27,216 nt of DNA, taken from IMG/VR virus record IMGVR_UViG_3300033552_000049, positions 1-27,216 of that record; one strand, written 5' to 3'. Origin of the DNA: a virus. The notes beneath the pieces were generated by a model. It was not told the DNA's origin. It saw only the letters and a list, made by a program, of their open reading frames with translations, and searched no databases. The translations under genes and the position numbers were made by a program. Below are positions 15,819 to 21,862 of the stretch, one piece after another (position 1 is the stretch's first letter; each line of letters begins with the position of its first letter).

Positions 15819-15983
15819 TTACTGCGGTTTTGTCTCGTCTGTGAAGTAAGGGCTGGCGGGTTGTTGGTTTAGCTCTGTGTCAATCATATCGAGCCACCTA
15901 TCCCCTATGCGCTCGAACGTACCCATGAGCTGCAACCATCTTGCGTCGGTGGCCTTCTGTTGCTCTGTGTAGCGTTCAGTCAT
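15819..15983 (-). CDS. Small hypothetical protein (54 aa)
   Basis: This ATG-started frame encodes 54 residues: a charged helical first part (MTERYTEQQKATDARWLQLM, then GTFERIGDRWLDMID) and a short polar tail ending DETKPQ. The regular spacing of hydrophobics suggests one amphipathic helix pair. It lies 16 bases before the 126-aa gene and follows the tRNA region. GGGTTGAC precedes the ATG, so a weak ribosome site is present. I do not recognise a family. Confidence 0.5.
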   Translation of the reverse strand: MTERYTEQQKATDARWLQLMGTFERIGDRWLDMIDTELNQQPASPYFTDETKPQ

Positions 15984-16021
15984 GTCAACCCTTTGGTTAA
16001 AACACTAAGCACCCATCGGAC

Positions 16022-16120
16022 TTACCTTGCGGCTGGGTCTTGCCGTTCACGCACGAAGTGGCCGCAGGTGTATAGCTGCGCGAACATCACGCACCATTTA
16101 CCCGTGGTGCGCCGCCCCAC
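16022..16120 (-). CDS. Possible tiny ORF (GTG start, 32 aa)
   Basis: In the otherwise gene-free stretch between the folded element and the 54-aa gene, a frame from GTG to TAA encodes 32 residues with a protein-like segment KWCVMFAQLYTCGHFVRERQ (two Cys, CGH). No good ribosome site precedes the GTG and the frame is short, so this may be chance. An internal ATG would give only about 21 residues. Confidence 0.2.
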   Translation of the reverse strand: MGRRTTGKWCVMFAQLYTCGHFVRERQDPAAR

Positions 16121-16144
16121 AATGGCGGATGAATCGGGTGAAAC

Positions 16145-16253
16145 TTAACTAAGTGGTGGCCGGTGCTGATCTCCGGCTTACCGGTGGCGGCCTCCCGTTA
16201 CGGATAGAGAGGCTCGACTGCGCATCAGCACTGCGCATTCACCACTTAGTTAA
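16145..16253 (-). ncRNA. Strongly folded 109-nt element beside the tRNA (candidate structured RNA or DNA site)
   Basis: Perfect 14-base inverted repeats (TTAACTAAGTGGTG at 16145-16158, CACCACTTAGTTAA at 16240-16253) enclose a second perfect 8-bp stem (16163-16170 with 16224-16231). Inside that stand two hairpins: CCGG-ctta-CCGG at 16173-16184 and GCCTC/GAGGC at 16190-16213. The whole is a nested, branched fold. A 9-base direct repeat ACTGCGCAT lies at 16217 and 16230. No T run follows, so it is not a plain terminator. It could be a structured RNA processed with the tRNA, or a DNA site such as a packaging signal about 0.9 kb before terS. I match it to no known family. Confidence 0.45.
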
Positions 16254-16268
16254 ATTCCATCATAAACT

Positions 16269-16345
16269 TGGTTGCAAAGGTGGGATTTGAACCCACGACC
16301 TACGGGGTATGAACCCGCCGCTCTACCAAACTGAGCTACCCTGCG
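16269..16345 (-). tRNA. tRNA-Met (CAT), initiator-like, with encoded CCA
   Basis: The 77-base gene folds as a full cloverleaf with anticodon CAT at its usual place, T-loop TTCAAAT, variable loop AGGTC and the CCA end encoded. It has two hallmarks of bacterial initiator tRNA: a C1-A72 mismatch at the top of the acceptor stem (CGCAGGG against CTTTGCA) and three consecutive G-C pairs (GGG/CCC) at the bottom of the anticodon stem. The D stem, GCTC/GAGC, has C11-G24, as in elongator tRNAs, where bacterial initiators normally have purine 11 and pyrimidine 24. It is therefore most likely an fMet-type tRNA of mixed character. It is transcribed with the phage genes around it. Confidence 0.92.
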
Positions 16346-16480
16346 TTAAAACTGGCTCTGGGCACTTTCACCCAGTGTGTTGTCAGGCCCTTCCCCTGCA
16401 TGGTCGGCGACCGGGTTCCCCCAATCCTGCGAATCACGGGTTCAACGCCGCTAATTACGCTTAACCTACGTGATTACATT
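16346..16480. other. Non-coding spacer upstream of the tRNA
   Basis: These 135 bases hold no convincing gene. On the minus strand there is a hairpin CTGGG-tgaaagtg-CCCAG just before the tRNA and a perfect dyad GGTCG-G-CGACC at 16402-16412. I see no clear sigma-70 promoter. A 21-codon ATG frame runs into the tRNA and is probably chance. Confidence 0.5.
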
Positions 16481-16951
16481 TTAACGCATGAAGCCTGCGA
16501 AGTGGTTGGATTCTTTCCATCGCAATCCAGCCCTCACCATGCGCGCAAGCTCTGTGCTTATCCCCAGTTCAAGCGCAATCACCTTATTGTGTTTGTCGCT
16601 CTCCCGGATATAACGCGCCTTGTCCATGTCCAGTTTTGCATTGTTCATACGCATTGACCGTTTGATAGCTGCCACCCTGCGCAGGCGCACTACCGGGTTC
16701 TTCGACGTTTCAATGCTTATCTGGCTGCGGGTCTTGACCACCATGTGGGCGCGGTGCAGGCATCCATGCTCGCCGCACTTCATCCGTACATGCTCTGTTT
16801 TGCCCAATGTCTTACCGCTGCTTTCGTACACTTCACGGCGAATGTTGATCTTGCCATATGTCGGTGTTCGGTTCCTTGCGGTGGCCCCGTGCCAAATGAT
16901 GCAATCGCCTGACTGCTCGCACATCGCCAATAACTGCTCTACGGTCTTCAT
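16481..16951 (-). CDS. HNH-like endonuclease / DNA-binding protein
   Basis: The 156-residue protein follows the plan of small phage HNH proteins: GDCIIWHGA near residue 15, TYGKINIRREVYE, then EHVRMKCGEHGCLHRAHM (residues 53-70) in the place of the H-x..C-xx-C..H motif. The C-terminal third reads as a helix-turn-helix: KLDMDKARYIRES, VIALELGISTELARMVRAG, RWK. The HNH core is degenerate, since the usual Asn is not obvious, so it may be a DNA binder and not an active nuclease. It overlaps its upstream neighbour by ATGA. In other phages such genes can be free-standing homing endonucleases, and it lies next to a tRNA. Confidence 0.65.
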   Translation of the reverse strand: MKTVEQLLAMCEQSGDCIIWHGATARNRTPTYGKINIRREVYESSGKTLGKTEHVRMKCGEHGCLHRAHMVVKTRSQISIETSKNPVVRLRRVAAIKRSMRMNNAKLDMDKARYIRESDKHNKVIALELGISTELARMVRAGLRWKESNHFAGFMR

Positions 16952-17430
16952 AGCATTACCACCTGGTCAGTCTTTTTAAGAGTCACGTTCTTCAAAATCT
17001 TAATCACTCGGCGCTCTGTTAGCCGATGGCAGCGAATCATGGTCCTAGCAGGCAGTACAGCGATCACCGCTGCGTAATCCTCAAGCACGGCCCTGACGCT
17101 TTGGATACCCGGTCCTGACAGCCTTAGCGCGCCGCCTGCCTTGCATCGGTGCCCAGCCTCTGCCATCACTGCCATTGCATCATTCAAGAGCCCGTCCGGG
17201 TCTTCTGTCTCGCCCATCAACACCAGCTGCTCTGAAAAGTTCACGCAGTCGGACACGATGCCCCAATCAAATCGGTCAGGATGCTCGCCGGACTCTATCT
17301 GTGCCAATCCATCCCACATCGACGTAAGCTGCGTGCGCCGCCAGGCTTCGGGTAGTGGCTCTGTTGGGCTTGCACACATCTCATCGATCAGTGTGTATCG
17401 GAACTTGTGCTGCTTTTTATGCTTTGCCAT
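16948..17430 (-). CDS. Hypothetical phage protein (160 aa)
   Basis: This 160-residue protein starts with a basic stretch (MAKHKKQHKFRYTLIDEM), has a segment PLPEAWRRTQLTSMWDGLAQ, a helical acidic middle, and a basic C-terminal part with RTMIRCHRLTERRVIKILKN. Such small proteins are common in the nin-like region of betaproteobacterial phages, but I cannot name a function. It overlaps the HNH-like gene by ATGA and the preceding small cysteine-rich gene by 14 bases. Confidence 0.6.
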   Translation of the reverse strand: MAKHKKQHKFRYTLIDEMCASPTEPLPEAWRRTQLTSMWDGLAQIESGEHPDRFDWGIVSDCVNFSEQLVLMGETEDPDGLLNDAMAVMAEAGHRCKAGGALRLSGPGIQSVRAVLEDYAAVIAVLPARTMIRCHRLTERRVIKILKNVTLKKTDQVVML

Positions 17431-17626
17431 GATCTATCCATTCGCACCCGGTGCAGGACTTGTCGGCCTTGCCTAGCTCTGATTTCTGATACTCGCAGTC
17501 CATCGACATGACGTTAGGCCAGCTTGGGCGGTCTGCGCCTGCTGGGACGTAGCCGCTTATGCTGCGCACCGTAGTGATAAACGGTTTGCGATCGAAACAC
17601 CCGTTTTTGTGTGTGTCGGGGTTCAT
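17417..17626 (-). CDS. Small cysteine-containing protein (69 aa)
   Basis: The 69 residues end with MDCEYQKSELGKADKSCTGC followed by EWIDHG. The spacing of the three cysteines (C-x13-C-x2-C) plus a nearby His suggests a small zinc-binding knuckle. The start at 17626 is supported by a TAATG overlap with the previous stop; an internal ATG would give only the C-terminal 30 residues, which is the more conserved-looking part. The gene lies in the middle of the coupled operon. Function is unknown. Confidence 0.55.
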   Translation of the reverse strand: MNPDTHKNGCFDRKPFITTVRSISGYVPAGADRPSWPNVMSMDCEYQKSELGKADKSCTGCEWIDHGKA

Positions 17627-17922
17627 TAGGCGCTAAACGAGCCAAGCCACACGGCACGCTTCAGCATCTCAACATCAACATTCATTTCAGTCTCCCGCAC
17701 CTCGATGTTATTTTCGGCCTGCATTTTCTGCCAGCGCACCAGGCTATCTATCGCCTCCAGAATGTCTTTAGCCTCGTCTTTGGTTCCACGCATTCCAGCG
17801 CAAAGCAGCTTTTTGATTGCATGTTGCAATGGTGGACTGGTCACCTTGTAAAGGTCTAAGACCCTGTAAACGTCGATGGTTTGCAGGTTGCTCACGTCTT
17901 TTGTGTAGTGTTGGTGGTTCAT
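17626..17922 (-). CDS. Small helical phage protein (98 aa)
   Basis: The 98-residue product has the segment DVYRVLDLYKVTSPPLQHAI, then KKLLCAGMRGTKDEAKDILE and AIDSLVRWQKM. I recall this pattern (a 'helix - V.dp.lQHA.KKLL.aG.RG.K....D..EA' unit) from many proteobacterial phage proteins without known function. It is predicted to be all helical, and may be a small DNA- or protein-binding adaptor. It is coupled to both neighbours by overlaps (ATGA before, TAATG after). Confidence 0.65.
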   Translation of the reverse strand: MNHQHYTKDVSNLQTIDVYRVLDLYKVTSPPLQHAIKKLLCAGMRGTKDEAKDILEAIDSLVRWQKMQAENNIEVRETEMNVDVEMLKRAVWLGSFSA

Positions 17923-18056
17923 TTGGTTCTCATTTCATCAAGCACGCGACGAAGCCATTTAGCCCCGCCGATTTCTTTCCATTGGGTCACTTGGGCCAGC
18001 GTCTGCGGCCTCCAAGTGATGGGACTGGGCCGTACAGGCCCCTTGGGCTTGTTCAT
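17919..18056 (-). CDS. Tiny phage protein (45 aa)
   Basis: The frame encodes 45 residues: a Pro-rich basic start (MNKPKGPVRPSPITWRPQTL), then AQVTQWKEIGGAKWLRRVLD and EMRTK. The GGAKWLR helix pattern occurs in several small phage proteins that I cannot assign. It lies between two coupled genes (TAATG upstream, ATGA downstream), which is the main reason to believe it. Confidence 0.6.
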   Translation of the reverse strand: MNKPKGPVRPSPITWRPQTLAQVTQWKEIGGAKWLRRVLDEMRTK

Positions 18057-18205
18057 TAAATATTGAATTCGTTTAACTTTAAAAAATTCACATCTTCAAT
18101 TGAAGCCATGCAAACAGCCATCATGTGCGAATCAAGATACGCTTGAAGGCTTTTGCGAGCCGACGGCGTTGGTGTCTTGCGATATGCGTTAAGTAGTTTG
18201 TTCAT
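18056..18205 (-). CDS. Tiny phage protein (49 aa)
   Basis: The 49-residue product is helical, beginning MNKLLNAYRKTPTPSARKSL, with MMAVCMASIEDVNFLKLNEF near its end. A GGAAAG site lies eight bases before the ATG, and the stop overlaps the next ATG as TAATG. No family is recognised. It is the first gene after the 93-base gap downstream of ninB. Confidence 0.55.
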   Translation of the reverse strand: MNKLLNAYRKTPTPSARKSLQAYLDSHMMAVCMASIEDVNFLKLNEFNI

Positions 18206-18247
18206 TTTGTTCTTTCCGGGTTGTTTTGTTGATGTCTCAAGTGTAAT

Positions 18248-18276
18248 ACAAATACACCCCCAGCCCTCGTATTTGT
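18248..18276. promoter_or_regulatory. Inverted repeat between ninB and the following operon
   Basis: ACAAATAC (18248-18255) and GTATTTGT (18269-18276) form a perfect 8-bp inverted repeat across 13 bases, in the only sizeable gap (18206-18298) of this operon. It could be an operator or an RNA hairpin; no T run follows, and I see no matching promoter. Confidence 0.35.
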
Positions 18277-18298
18277 TGATCTTTACAATTCTTTTTTA

Positions 18299-18691
18299 TT
18301 AAGGCTCTGACAGCGCAATTCCATTCATATCGCAGAAAGCCAGCGCATACGTGATGAGGCTTGCACTGCGCCGCACACTCATAAGCGCAGTTGATTCACG
18401 GATGTTCACGAATTCATGCTCTAGGCCTGGGATGATCTCGCACTCTTCTGCTGTCGCCACAGCATGACCGCTGACCAATAACACCTTCCATCCGTTGGCG
18501 TTGCGCTTCTTCCCTGCCCACTGAAACCCGGACTTCGCTATATCGCTGCATATGGCGTGGAACTTTGCGTTCTGGTCGCTGTTGCGCGTCGGATCACTGA
18601 TGACCACCATTCGCCCATACGGCGCGTCCTTCACCCCTTGGATTGCATTGGCGCGGGCTGTAGCGTGGGCTAGGATGTAGGTCTTCTTCAC
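18299..18691 (-). CDS. ninB: NinB (Orf-family recombination mediator)
   Basis: The 130-residue protein fits the NinB family, named after the lambda protein also called Orf, which binds single-stranded DNA and helps recombination in place of the bacterial RecFOR proteins. Segments that fit: HATARANAIQGV, YGRMVVISDPTRNSDQNAKF, QWAGKKRNANGWKVLLVSGH, EEIIPGLEHEF-type region (CEIIPGLEHEFVNIRESTAL) and the closing SLITYALAFCDMNGI. The length is close to the usual 140-150 residues. The gene follows the PAPS-reductase-like gene with no gap, in a nin-like region that also holds ninG. Confidence 0.85.
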   Translation of the reverse strand: MKKTYILAHATARANAIQGVKDAPYGRMVVISDPTRNSDQNAKFHAICSDIAKSGFQWAGKKRNANGWKVLLVSGHAVATAEECEIIPGLEHEFVNIRESTALMSVRRSASLITYALAFCDMNGIALSEP

Positions 18692-19525
18692 TTAATCTCC
18701 GCAGAAACACGAAATAGATTCTTCTTTTGGGTCAAACATATCATGCTGGTCGGCGGCGAATGCGGCCATCTGTGCATAACTTGGGCGGTCGCTTCGGAAC
18801 ACCGCGCCGCTTGGTTTGCTTGCCAGTGCCAGTGATTCCATTTTGGCCCACCACACGGCGCGCTCGGGTTTTTCCGCAATCAGACTTAGCACCTGCGCGC
18901 CACCTTTGAGAAAGCACAGGTCACAATTGCCGTGCATGGTCACGCCGTTGTTATTGGGAAGGCCCAAGTCAAAGGGTTGCGCACGCCAAAATGCGCCTAC
19001 ATCTTCTTTTGTAATGCCAGCCGCTACCAGTGGGATGCGCGACTTATCGGCAATCTTGGCGGCGCGGCGTTGCTCGTCTGCGCGCATCCCGATCATGCTC
19101 ATGTTTTCGGCTTCGGCCTTCGTTTCTGCCATGCCCAAACTAAGCAGGTAGCGACCTATCGGCCTGATCTTCAAATCAATCGTGCAAAACCGCGTAACGG
19201 GATTTGGCAAGTAATTGCGTTTGCGAATAAGCGCTTCAAACGGCTCCCCATTGCGACTGGCTGTCTCAAAACTCACTATTTCAAAACGCAATTCGGTATC
19301 GCGGAACTCAAGCCAAACAATCGGCACATTCCATGCTGTCGCACAGTCACGCACAAACCGCATCGTCGCCTCGTCTTCTTTACCTGTATTGGCAAAGCAC
19401 ACCACTGCGTCGTCCGGTAATTTGCCGCCGTGGCTTTGCAGTACACGCCACAGCATGTAGGCGCTGGTGCGACCGCCTGAAAAGCTGATGCAAGTCGGGC
19501 CGTCTATTTTGAATGGGTCGGTCAT
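18692..19525 (-). CDS. PAPS-reductase-family (ATP-PPase) protein
   Basis: This 277-residue protein has the adenylating P-loop SFSGGRTSAYML (14-25), the segment CFANTGKEDEATMRFV, and RFCTIDLKIRPIGRYL at 112-127, which is the CTxxLK pattern of PAPS reductase/DndC/IbrA-like proteins. A CDLC pair (201-204) and a final CFC (273-275) could bind a metal or Fe-S cluster. Related phage genes are of uncertain function; true sulphate reduction, nucleic-acid thiolation or a regulatory role have all been considered for the family. A ParB-like gene, its frequent partner in IbrA/IbrB pairs, lies about 5.6 kb upstream. The fold call is strong; the substrate is unknown. Confidence 0.85.
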   Translation of the reverse strand: MTDPFKIDGPTCISFSGGRTSAYMLWRVLQSHGGKLPDDAVVCFANTGKEDEATMRFVRDCATAWNVPIVWLEFRDTELRFEIVSFETASRNGEPFEALIRKRNYLPNPVTRFCTIDLKIRPIGRYLLSLGMAETKAEAENMSMIGMRADEQRRAAKIADKSRIPLVAAGITKEDVGAFWRAQPFDLGLPNNNGVTMHGNCDLCFLKGGAQVLSLIAEKPERAVWWAKMESLALASKPSGAVFRSDRPSYAQMAAFAADQHDMFDPKEESISCFCGD

Positions 19526-19725
19526 GCTGGACCCTGAACTTTTTTATCGTCGCGCATGAAGCGGTCAAGCATCAGGCGGTCAAACATTACTACTGCCCTG
19601 CACCTGCCGTAAACGGCAAGCCTTCGCATGTTTTGCCCATCGCTATTTTTTAGCCGTAAGAATACCCCCTCGTACCAATTCGCGCTTAAGTAAAGCGCCC
19701 AAAACAGTCGTTCGATGTAAGTCAT
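19522..19725 (-). CDS. Small hypothetical protein (67 aa)
   Basis: The 67-residue product starts MTYIERLFWALYLSANWYEG, aromatic and hydrophobic, but with enough polar residues that a membrane helix is doubtful. The rest is basic, with YGRCRAVVMFDRLMLDRFMR. It overlaps the PAPS-reductase-like gene and the upstream gene by ATGA at each end. No family is recognised; the double overlap is the main support. Confidence 0.5.
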   Translation of the reverse strand: MTYIERLFWALYLSANWYEGVFLRLKNSDGQNMRRLAVYGRCRAVVMFDRLMLDRFMRDDKKVQGPA

Positions 19726-19916
19726 GATGGAACCTGCCCAGCGAAGTAGACCATTGGCAATGGCGCCAACATGCTGGCAGCAACCAACTCACGCTTGCCC
19801 AACTGCCGCCACACGTCACCGATCACAATCTCTCGGACGTGGACAATGCGCCCCGACTCCATCGCAATGACCTCGACGCCTTCGAATAAATATTTATGCC
19901 CTTGTTTAGCGGTCAT
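19722..19916 (-). CDS. Small hypothetical protein (64 aa), probably beta-rich
   Basis: I start at the ATG at 19916, which has GAGGAGG seven bases upstream and an ATGA overlap with the preceding gene; a longer form to 19943 lacks these. The 64 residues (MTAKQGHKYLFEGVEVIAME, then GRIVHVREIVIGDVWRQLGK) look like a small SH3-type barrel, rich in Val, Ile and Gly. I know no function for it. Coupling at both ends shows it belongs to the operon. Confidence 0.55.
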   Translation of the reverse strand: MTAKQGHKYLFEGVEVIAMESGRIVHVREIVIGDVWRQLGKRELVAASMLAPLPMVYFAGQVPS

Positions 19917-20149
19917 TGCTTTGCCTCCTCTGGAATAGACCAACCAACCCCTAGCCGGTAAATAATTCGCCCAGCCTTTCGCATGGCCTGTAGCCGACTA
20001 TCAATGATTGAATGACTGGTCATATCCGTCAGAATGGAAAGGCTAGCAGCCTCATTGCCAACAGCGCCCCCAGAAACAGCAATAAGCTTTCTCTTGCCTG
20101 ATTTGATGTTGTCAATCAATGCCCCGTCAAGTTTGGCGTGAATGCTCAT
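19913..20149 (-). CDS. Small protein with possible winged-helix fold (78 aa)
   Basis: The 78 residues contain helix-like segments (LSILTDMTSHSIIDSRLQAM, then RKAGRIIYRLGVGWSIPEE) that resemble a short winged helix-turn-helix, with the recognition helix around SHSIIDSRLQAM and a wing at RIIYRLGVGWS. This would make it a small DNA-binding protein. The N-terminal part (KLDGALIDNIKSGKRKLIAV) is unlike known families. The gene overlaps both neighbours by ATGA. The fold is a visual guess. Confidence 0.55.
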   Translation of the reverse strand: MSIHAKLDGALIDNIKSGKRKLIAVSGGAVGNEAASLSILTDMTSHSIIDSRLQAMRKAGRIIYRLGVGWSIPEEAKQ

Positions 20150-20730
20150 TGGTTTGCCTTCAGTTGTTTTTTGATTCTGCGTAGTCGTTTGCCCATGACT
20201 TTCTTAAACTTTTCCGTGTAGTTGACGTTTGTCTTAACTACCTGCGTCTGTGACTCCAGCCATTGCACTCGGTCCTCGCCGATCTTTTCAACCAATCGTG
20301 GCCGGTACTGCGACAGATTCCCACCCTTAAACAAATTGCACTGAGCGCAGGCTTTGTGAATGTTCCATAGGTGGAATTGCACGGCCGCATTATTCCCGGC
20401 TGGCCTAAAGTGCGAACCGTGCCATAAACCGTTGTAGTTGGCTGGCATGTGGCACGATATACAGCCGTCGTTCCTGTCTCGAATCCTTGCGATTTCCTGC
20501 ACAATCTCACGGCATTCTTTTTCGTGCGCTGACGGTGTTTTTTGTTTTTCTCGCCTAGCCTTGGTTTCCTTGCGGTCAACCTGAGCCGCCTTCTTTTCCT
20601 TGCCCTCTCGCAGCGTTTTAGCCAAAGCCTGAGCACAGGGCCAGCTGCACACGGTTGCGAGCGCCATGGGTGATATAAATGGCTCCTTGCAGACTTTGCA
20701 CTTCTTTTGCTTGGTCGTCTTATGCTGCAC
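20146..20730 (-). CDS. ninG: NinG (Rap-like recombination endonuclease)
   Basis: The 194-residue product matches the NinG/Rap family, whose lambda member cuts branched DNA during recombination. An N-terminal zinc-finger-like CKVC (11-14) and a Cys pair near 28-32 precede a Lys/Arg-rich helix. The core has CISCHMPANYN (90-100), WHGSHFRPAGNN with His107, WNIHKACAQCN (122-132) and GGNLSQYRPRLVEKIG, the typical HNH-like arrangement. It lies with ninB in the same coupled operon. It overlaps the upstream gene by 11 bases and the next by ATGA. Confidence 0.9.
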   Translation of the reverse strand: MQHKTTKQKKCKVCKEPFISPMALATVCSWPCAQALAKTLREGKEKKAAQVDRKETKARREKQKTPSAHEKECREIVQEIARIRDRNDGCISCHMPANYNGLWHGSHFRPAGNNAAVQFHLWNIHKACAQCNLFKGGNLSQYRPRLVEKIGEDRVQWLESQTQVVKTNVNYTEKFKKVMGKRLRRIKKQLKANQ

Positions 20731-21061
20731 TTGTCATTGCCTTCCCTATTTCAGCGGCGGCGCAGGTGATTGCGCGGCGAGTGGCTGCCTTTTGGTCTGG
20801 AAAGTTTGCAGAAACCACCCATAAATCCCTGTCATAAGAAGTTCCACACCTGATTACTGGTGCGTTGTCTATGCAGTCACCAAATTCAATACCAATTTTT
20901 AGGCTTACTAAAATCCGCAGGGCGTCGCCATCATCGGTTAGTGGATTCCACCATTCGTTTTCTGATGCCGGATCAAAACAGGCGTGCGGCGTGTGGTCTA
21001 GCCATTGCAATTCAATCCCAACAGCCTTAGCCGCGAATTCAAGCAGCTTTTTGTCAGTCAT
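20720..21061 (-). CDS. Phage_ABA_S-like domain protein
   Basis: The 113-residue protein has the marks of the small phage ABA-sandwich domain: WNPLTDDGDALRILVSLKIG near the centre and a final helix with FPDQKAATRRAITCAAAEIG. The N-terminus (LLEFAAKAVGIELQWLD) is also usual. Members are frequent in phage early operons and have no proven activity. It overlaps the methyltransferase-like gene by ATGA and ninG by 11 bases. Confidence 0.7.
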   Translation of the reverse strand: MTDKKLLEFAAKAVGIELQWLDHTPHACFDPASENEWWNPLTDDGDALRILVSLKIGIEFGDCIDNAPVIRCGTSYDRDLWVVSANFPDQKAATRRAITCAAAEIGKAMTSAA

Positions 21062-21660
21062 ATCAAGAATCCTTTTCCGTCATTTTGTTCGCCGTCGTCG
21101 CCAAGTCCAGACCACTGCGCCGCCATCGCTTCGGCAATGCCTAAATACGTGGTACTGCGTAGCTTCCAGCGGTTCGGCGAAGGTGGCAAACGATGTACAC
21201 GAGCTTCGCGCCCATCCACAATGTTTGTAGGCCGCAGCTTTGGAAGACCCTTCAACCAAAGGCAGGTGGCCTTTGTCTCTCCGTGCCCATACTGCCAGGG
21301 CTGGATGACTTGATCCGGCTTACGTATTTTGCTGCTGATGATGCTAATGGGGTTCTCCAAAGCAATCTTTGGAATTGGCGCGTCGAGCAACCGCTGCACA
21401 AACTCCAACGCCTCTTGTTGCACGCCGCTTTCTTTTTTGGCTGCAAAGTGGCGAGCGCCTGAAACGGCCAAGTGCGTACATGGTGGGTGGGCAATCAGCA
21501 AGTCCCAGTCCTGCGTAAGTAGCGCTAGTACATCACCTTGCACATGCCAGCCTTGCTTGTTGTCTGTTGGTAGCAAGTCGCATGAAACCGCCGTGTGCCC
21601 GCGACGAGAAAAGGCATCGCGGACAACACCTGAATATTCACAAGCAACCAATACCCTCAT
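21058..21660 (-). CDS. Small cytosine-C5-methyltransferase-like protein
   Basis: This protein of 200 residues shows a Rossmann-type start (VLVACEYSGVVRDAFSRRGH), HPPCTHL at 58-64 (the place of the PPCQ catalytic loop, here with the Cys kept) and ENPISII at 102-108 (motif VI). These are landmarks of DNA cytosine methyltransferases. It is much shorter than the usual 300-400 residues and lacks a recognisable target-recognition domain, so it may be a minimal enzyme, a related base-modifying protein, or inactive. No restriction gene adjoins it; self-protection against host restriction would be a plausible purpose. It is coupled to the next gene by ATGA. Confidence 0.75.
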   Translation of the reverse strand: MRVLVACEYSGVVRDAFSRRGHTAVSCDLLPTDNKQGWHVQGDVLALLTQDWDLLIAHPPCTHLAVSGARHFAAKKESGVQQEALEFVQRLLDAPIPKIALENPISIISSKIRKPDQVIQPWQYGHGETKATCLWLKGLPKLRPTNIVDGREARVHRLPPSPNRWKLRSTTYLGIAEAMAAQWSGLGDDGEQNDGKGFLI

Positions 21661-21670
21661 GCTTCGCTCC

Positions 21671-21862
21671 TCAAGATTTGTTCGTTGTCGTCGCCAGTGC
21701 CTTCATTGCCGCCACCAGCCGCGCAGGCAAATCGGCGTGCATGTCCGAGTGCTGCTTTGCGATATCCTGCACTTGACTCCATACGTATTCCTTCCACCCA
21801 GGACTTTGCGCTAATTTCACATACCAATCGAGCGTTTGCTGCCGGTGTGCTTCTTTGTTCAT
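21671..21862 (-). CDS. Small hypothetical protein (63 aa)
   Basis: Two minus-strand frames overlap here. I prefer this one: its residues (TLDWYVKLAQSPGWKEYVWS, then VQDIAKQHSDMHADLPARLV) are ordered, helical and Trp-containing, and its start forms an ATGA overlap with the preceding gene. The competing frame encodes Gly/Ala/Arg-rich low-complexity sequence. The pattern 'W..Y...q......h...gLp..v..am' resembles small phage proteins of unknown role. Confidence 0.6.
   Translation of the reverse strand: MNKEAHRQQTLDWYVKLAQSPGWKEYVWSQVQDIAKQHSDMHADLPARLVAAMKALATTTNKS

Noticed and set aside
16145-16253. Insertion sequence or MITE with 14-bp terminal inverted repeats
   Set aside because: The inner stems continue the fold, no target duplication flanks it (aaac and attc differ), and there is no transposase; the possibility of a very small element is not fully excluded.
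16269-16345. The tRNA as an attachment-site remnant of integration
   Set aside because: It is complete with CCA, lies inside a phage operon in the same direction as its neighbours, and no integrase is nearby.
16346-16480. A second tRNA upstream of the tRNA-Met
   Set aside because: Some stems are present, but no cloverleaf with T-loop and anticodon arm can be formed.
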